From: Oscillospiraceae bacterium
GTDB taxonomy: Bacteria; Bacillota; Clostridia; Oscillospirales; Oscillospiraceae
Direction: 5' to 3'
NCBI GenBank assembly: GCA_031261325.1
Contig: JAISKH010000016.1
Coordinates: forward strand, 1 to 33,886
Length of the DNA stretch: 33,886 nucleotides
Made by a program: the position numbers and the translations under genes
Notes under the pieces: generated by a model
The model's input: only the letters and a program-made list of their open reading frames with translations
Database searches by the model: none
Told to the model about the DNA's origin: nothing
In this document: positions 30,904 to 33,886 of the stretch, piece after piece
How the letters are laid out: every line of letters begins with the position of its first letter
Position numbering within the stretch: the first letter of the stretch is position 1

Positions 30904-32133
30904 TTATCCGTTTTTGTCATCTTTCAGTTTTTTGTACAACATCATCCGAACGCTGTCGGTATCATAGTGGCCGTTCGGCGCTTCATACACCGCAAAAATC
31001 GGTTCATCCTTATGTTGTATGCTGTTGTTTTGCAGCCAGCGCGTTATCTTGTCTGCACCCACACGAATATCGCCCAAGCAATCGTCCGGCAGCACTGCAT
31101 ATTGCCCGGTGGGAAGATGTAAAATTTCCAACCCGCTTTCTGCCGGAAGCGAAAATTCACCGCCGCATTCCACGCCGCAGGTGTATGTACCGCCGCTCAC
31201 ACTGACATAAAAATGCCGAGCATTGCGAATTAACAACGGATAATGCGCCTGCAAAAAATCCATCACCGCTTTTGAGGCTTTGTGTTCTGCGTTGTGACCG
31301 CTTGCCCGCGCAGCCACAAACGCTTTTTCAGGCTCTTGCAATATGCGGAAATGCTGTGCCGCACGGCGCTTTTTAACGGGAAGATAGAGCTTCAATTTAT
31401 AGGGTTTCCCACCATGCGGATTTTTGCCGTTTCGGAATAGATATTCCTCAAAATAGCCGCTGTCGGATTGCTCGAACATACTGCCGGGCAGCCAGATGTT
31501 GTAAAGATAATTCCAGCCGTCATTGATATCTTGTTCCTTATAATTCACCGTACATGTGGCGTAGGTTGCGGCGCTGCCGGGCGTGTCCGTGCCGAGCATC
31601 ACTTCATAGCAAAGGCGGCTTCCGATTTGTTTGCCGTTTCTGCCGAATACGCGTCCATTGATTTCACCAAGGGCGGCAATGGCTTTATCTTCAATGCCAA
31701 GCAAGCAGGAATCATAAAATCGCTGTGTGGTGCATTCCGGGATTGTTTCTGTGCCAACCTTAACGGCAAGGCTGATTTCATCCGCCGGAAACGGGTAAAA
31801 GTAATAATAGCTGTCGCTTTGCTTATATTCCATCGGGGTTAACCCCACAATGCTTTTGAAAAGCTTACAAAAAGCCTGTTGCGTCCGGCACCCGCTTTCC
31901 TCGGCGATAATGGCAAGTGGCGTATCTGAACAGCGCAGCTTTTCGCAAGCGTTGGAAATACGGCGTTTGCGGATGTATTCCTTGATGGAATGCCCGGTGT
32001 AGGCATAAAAATCCCGGTAAAGCTGACTGACAGAGAGAAAGTTTCGCCGGGCTATGGTGTCGGGGCTCAGTTCAGCGGTTAAATCCCGTTCGATTGAAGT
32101 TGTGAGTGTTTTTATATAGCCGCTTTTTTGCAT
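30904..32133 (-). CDS. AraC-type regulator with GyrI-like effector domain
   Basis: A 409-residue regulator. Residues about 10-105 form a tandem AraC helix-turn-helix (LSVSQLYRDFYAYTGHSIKEYIRKRRI, then LAIIAEESGCRTQQAFCKLF and VGLTPMEYK). The rest is two domains: about 125-255 a GyrI/AraC-effector-like half (AVKVGTETIPE, YEVMLGTD), and about 285-400 a second one (FVAARASGHN, YTCGVECGGEFSLP, LEILHLPTGQYAVLP). Such domains bind small hydrophobic or drug-like molecules. AAAGGAA precedes the ATG. It lies between the unknown 250-residue gene and the uncharacterised 413-residue protein, all on one strand; the latter is a possible target. It is intact. Confidence 0.88.
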   Translation of the reverse strand: MQKSGYIKTLTTSIERDLTAELSPDTIARRNFLSVSQLYRDFYAYTGHSIKEYIRKRRISNACEKLRCSDTPLAIIAEESGCRTQQAFCKLFKSIVGLTPMEYKQSDSYYYFYPFPADEISLAVKVGTETIPECTTQRFYDSCLLGIEDKAIAALGEINGRVFGRNGKQIGSRLCYEVMLGTDTPGSAATYATCTVNYKEQDINDGWNYLYNIWLPGSMFEQSDSGYFEEYLFRNGKNPHGGKPYKLKLYLPVKKRRAAQHFRILQEPEKAFVAARASGHNAEHKASKAVMDFLQAHYPLLIRNARHFYVSVSGGTYTCGVECGGEFSLPAESGLEILHLPTGQYAVLPDDCLGDIRVGADKITRWLQNNSIQHKDEPIFAVYEAPNGHYDTDSVRMMLYKKLKDDKNG

Positions 32134-32172
32134 ACTCAGCGATTCCTTTCTGAAATATTTGATGTCTCAATT

Positions 32173-32925
32173 TTATATCGATGACAAAAATCGAACTGCC
32201 CAGAATGTAAAATCGCATTCAAGGGCATATTTGCGCTTATAATCGGGTTCCAACCGCACATCCACATATTCGGTGTATGCAAGGGTTGTAAGGTGATAGG
32301 AGCAGGGCAAATAGGTGTCCGCTTCCACATAAGGGCAATTGGTTTTGGATTTGCTTTGGCGGGTTTTGGTGATGTCCGACAGCGCGTTCATTCCCAAAAG
32401 GCTCTTAAACGCTTCAAGGGAAATATCACGGAACGCATCAAGCTCCGAATCATCACCATATCCGAGCAGAGCTTGCATTGTATAGAGAATGACCATCAAG
32501 CTGCCGCCACTTTTCAGTCCAACATTGCGCGTCTCAAAGCGAGGAATCTCAGGCGGAATATAGGAAAATTCTTGCCGCAATGTTTCCTCATTCCGCATGG
32601 CAGAAACAAAATTTGCAATAAGCGGGTGCGTTTTCGGCACGGCATAATAAGCAAGCAACCGCGCCGATGCTTCGCCGTCTTGTAAATAGGTTTCTTGTAA
32701 AATCTCCCCACGCCATTTTCCCCAGCTATGCACTCCGCTGCCAATATAGCCATTCGGCTTGGCATAGCGTTGAACCGCCTGAAAATGCGGCGTTTGGTAG
32801 ATTTGCGTTAGCAGATATTCTTCTTCCGTTTGAGAGCGGTCGTGCAATATTTCCTTACGTAGGCGGTATTGAATCACCGGCCCGGCATTCTCCAACAGGA
32901 AGTCAATAGATTTTTGTAGGTTCAT
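32173..32925 (-). CDS. Uncharacterised 250-residue protein
   Basis: Mostly helical, soluble and Tyr/Arg-rich. Segments such as IDFLLENAGPVIQYRLRKEIL, GYIGSGVHSWGKWRGE and ASARLLAYYAVPKTHP hint at an alpha/alpha-toroid (terpene-cyclase or prenyltransferase-like) repeat, but I cannot name a family. The C-terminus stops soon after FTFWAVRF, so it may be slightly shortened. Its ATG overlaps the stop of the truncated P-loop gene (ATGA), indicating former operon coupling. It is 39 bases before the AraC-type regulator. Codon use matches the island rather than the left part of the window. Confidence 0.65.
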   Translation of the reverse strand: MNLQKSIDFLLENAGPVIQYRLRKEILHDRSQTEEEYLLTQIYQTPHFQAVQRYAKPNGYIGSGVHSWGKWRGEILQETYLQDGEASARLLAYYAVPKTHPLIANFVSAMRNEETLRQEFSYIPPEIPRFETRNVGLKSGGSLMVILYTMQALLGYGDDSELDAFRDISLEAFKSLLGMNALSDITKTRQSKSKTNCPYVEADTYLPCSYHLTTLAYTEYVDVRLEPDYKRKYALECDFTFWAVRFLSSI

Positions 32926-33257
32926 ACGGCACCTCCCCCTTTTACGCTGCTTTCAAAATGTTTATAATAGGTTTCCTCCAAGGGTTCATCAGAGGTGTCG
33001 ATGCAAATAGATGGGTGCGTCAACAGATATGACCGCTGTTCCTCGTACCACAAGTCAACCCACTTTTCACCCGCCGTCCAACACTCTCTGCTAATATCAC
33101 GCGCTATACATATGCTTCTTTTGGGAACGAGGACACGGAATATCGGTTCAATACCGAATCGAGCTAATGCACCTGTATAAAGCGATAAATTATCCGGGCT
33201 AATCACATAGCCGACCACAACATCATAGCCGAGTCCCAACATAATCAGCATTCTCAC
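32922..33257 (-). pseudogene. C-terminal half of a P-loop NTPase/kinase-like protein
   Basis: The 111-residue frame reads GYDVVVGYVISPDNLSLY, FRVLVPKRSICIARD, CWTAGEKWVDLWYEEQ and HPSICIDTSDEPLEETYYKHF. That is the latter half of small AAA/shikimate-kinase-like P-loop proteins, with the lid and C-terminal helix but no Walker A. The frame begins at an internal Met with no RBS, exactly where the plus-strand recombinase remnant starts, so the first about 70 residues were lost at this junction. It probably is not a functional NTPase. Confidence 0.65.
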
Positions 33258-33462
33258 ACAAGAAAAGTACGCCGGAAATGCCCTGCTCTGCGACTACAAA
33301 GCCATCACCCGTGAGCTCGCGGAATTGGAGCGCGAGGTCGAGGTGGCACGGGAGCTTTCCCGCAAAGCCATCTACGAAAATGCCCACAGTGCCCAAAACC
33401 AAGACGAGTGGAACGAACGAAACAACGGCTACAATGCGCGAATTGATACGGCTCAACTTTGA
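33241..33462 (+). pseudogene. Internally deleted remnant of a large serine recombinase
   Basis: Read in frame without a start, the peptide begins ILTQEKYAGNALL, like the conserved ILTxEKYxGDALLQ of large serine (resolvase/TndX-type) recombinases. It jumps within a few residues to ITRELAELEREVEVARELSR, then KAIYENAHSAQNQDEWNERN, the C-terminal coiled coil of the same family, and stops at 33462. The zinc-ribbon region that normally lies between is missing. It is on the opposite strand to the island genes and abuts the truncated P-loop gene. Confidence 0.65.
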
Positions 33463-33536
33463 AGCTAAAATCAGCGTTCTTTCTTATAACGGGTATGCAC
33501 GATAAACCCTGCAACTACGCCACTTTTTAGGGCATA

Positions 33537-33581
33537 AGTAAAACCCTAAATCAACAAACCGAAGTTTATCAATTTAGGGTT
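33537..33581 (-). terminator. Terminator of tRNA-Ala
   Basis: An eighteen-pair stem (33542-33559 with 33564-33581, three wobbles) capped on the minus strand by a TTCG tetraloop and followed by TTTTAC. It lies just downstream of the tRNA 3' end. Confidence 0.92.
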
Positions 33582-33588
33582 ATTACCG

Positions 33589-33664
33589 TGGTGGACCCGA
33601 AGGGATTCGAACCCTCGGTCTCCGCGTTGCGAACGCGGCGCTTTCCCAGCTAAGCTACGAGCCC
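33589..33664 (-). tRNA. tRNA-Ala (anticodon CGC)
   Basis: A 76-base tRNA with the 3' CCA encoded (33591-33589). The acceptor stem GGGCTCG/CGGGTCC contains the G3-U70 pair that defines alanine. The D stem is GCTT/AAGC, the anticodon stem CCGCG/CGCGG with loop TTCGCAA giving CGC, and the T loop TTCGAAT with a GAGGG/CCCTT stem. Discriminator base A. It reads GCG codons, which are common in this GC-rich genome. It has its own promoter and terminator and stands alone. Confidence 0.97.
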
Positions 33665-33711
33665 ATGTCGTCGCGCTTCAACCGCCTGTTTCCGTTTTTG
33701 AAGCGCGTTTC

Positions 33712-33740
33712 ATTATAGCAAAGGATTCCCCATTTGTAAA
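33712..33740 (-). promoter_or_regulatory. Promoter of tRNA-Ala
   Basis: Minus-strand TTTACA (33740-33735), 17-base spacer, perfect TATAAT (33717-33712). Confidence 0.88.
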
Positions 33741-33771
33741 GCCCTAATTTGAAATTTTTTCGGAAAATAAA

Positions 33772-33886
33772 TGTTCGGGTGTCAATGATCGGTGAAAGAA
33801 ATTAGCCAACGGCTTCGAGAAGCTGCAAAGGTGAGCGAAAATTGAGGCACGTTTTGATTCTAGTGTTGCTCCAAGCGTTGTATTGG
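33772..33886 (-). mobile_element. End of an IS3-like insertion sequence, cut by the window edge
   Basis: From 33772 the plus strand starts TGTTCGGGTGTCAATGATC, a TG-initiated end typical of IS3-group terminal inverted repeats, followed by the 3' end of a transposase-like frame. The other end is outside the window, so the repeat cannot be paired. The element stops 32 bases upstream of the tRNA-Ala -35 box. Confidence 0.45.
33802..33886 (-). CDS. C-terminal tail of an IS3-family-like transposase (partial)
   Basis: The last 27 codons before TAA, with the gene running off the right edge. They read YNAWSNTRIKTCLNFRSPLQ, then LLEAVG, which fits the YNxxRxHxxLxxxSPxx ending of the integrase-catalytic (rve) domain of IS3/IS150-type transposases. 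No catalytic residue is in the window. The call depends on this short tail. Confidence 0.45.
   Translation of the reverse strand, partial: QYNAWSNTRIKTCLNFRSPLQLLEAVG

Larger units (their letters stand above)
28064..33536. mobile_element. Decayed accessory island next to tRNA-Ala
   Basis: The block is visibly lower in GC and uses AT-richer codons than the genes on its left. It contains a recombinase remnant at its tRNA-proximal end and at least four truncated genes among three or four intact ones, all on the minus strand except the recombinase. The limits given are the outer edges between two terminators; I found no direct repeats that would define attachment sites. That it arrived by integration at the tRNA is inference. 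Confidence 0.4.

Noticed and set aside
32136-32330. 64-codon frame overlapping the end of the 250-residue island gene, as a frameshifted continuation
   Set aside because: No family alignment to show that it continues the protein; left as a shadow.

Overview
The window reads as chromosome of a fairly GC-rich member of the Bacillota, most likely a clostridial lineage. The evidence is a CtsR-controlled ctsR-mcsA-clpC operon with CtsR heptad operators, consensus sigma-A-type promoters (TTGACA-17-TATAAT class), strong GGAGG ribosome sites, many ATGA-overlapping genes and intrinsic terminators after most operons. No species can be named from sequence alone. All family assignments come from motif recognition; no search was run.

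Layout. 1-1.7 kb: an SDR-type oxidoreductase (+) facing a small pyridoxamine-phosphate-oxidase-like flavoprotein (-), with a shared hairpin between them. 1.8-5.6 kb: a possible 50-residue small ORF, then the class III heat-shock operon ctsR-mcsA-clpC, which has two identical CtsR operators around its promoter and no mcsB. 5.6-6.9 kb: a WG-repeat protein under its own consensus promoter. 7.0-8.8 kb (-): a P-loop kinase-like protein, thiamine pyrophosphokinase and a HAD phosphatase, tightly packed. 8.8-10.8 kb (-): rpsB-tsf with promoter, leader and terminator. 10.8-17.2 kb (-): a six-gene polyamine operon, speD-speA-speE-speB-carboxy(nor)spermidine dehydrogenase-nspC, with gaps of at most about 16 bases and several overlaps. 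It encodes arginine to agmatine to putrescine plus two different routes for adding the aminopropyl group (SpeD/SpeE, and the aspartate-semialdehyde route). 17.3-23.1 kb: a regulatory neighbourhood with two related XRE-plus-helical-repeat regulators on either side of an unusual 557-residue ECF-like sigma factor carrying a winged-helix segment and a large unrecognised C-terminal region, plus ybaK and a hexapeptide acetyltransferase. 23.2-25.9 kb: a GNAT acetyltransferase and tex. 26.1-28.0 kb: a PiT-type phosphate transporter and its DUF47/PhoU-like partner.

28.0-33.9 kb is different. It has lower GC and ordinary AT-richer codon use, and most of its genes are broken. It holds a zinc-ribbon fragment without a start, a small membrane protein, a GNAT cut off after about 120 residues, an intact protein of unknown function translationally coupled to that GNAT and sharing an N-terminal motif with it, an AraC/GyrI-type regulator, an uncharacterised 250-residue protein, the C-terminal half of a P-loop protein, and an internally deleted remnant of a large serine recombinase. 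It ends at a tRNA-Ala(CGC), beyond which lies the end of an IS3-like element running off the window. This looks like a decayed integrative element or accessory island beside a tRNA gene.

The most novel-looking items are the sigma/winged-helix/unknown-domain fusion, the shared N-terminal motif of the two coupled island genes, the doubled spermidine route in one operon, the mcsB-less heat-shock operon and the SDR that lacks the catalytic lysine.
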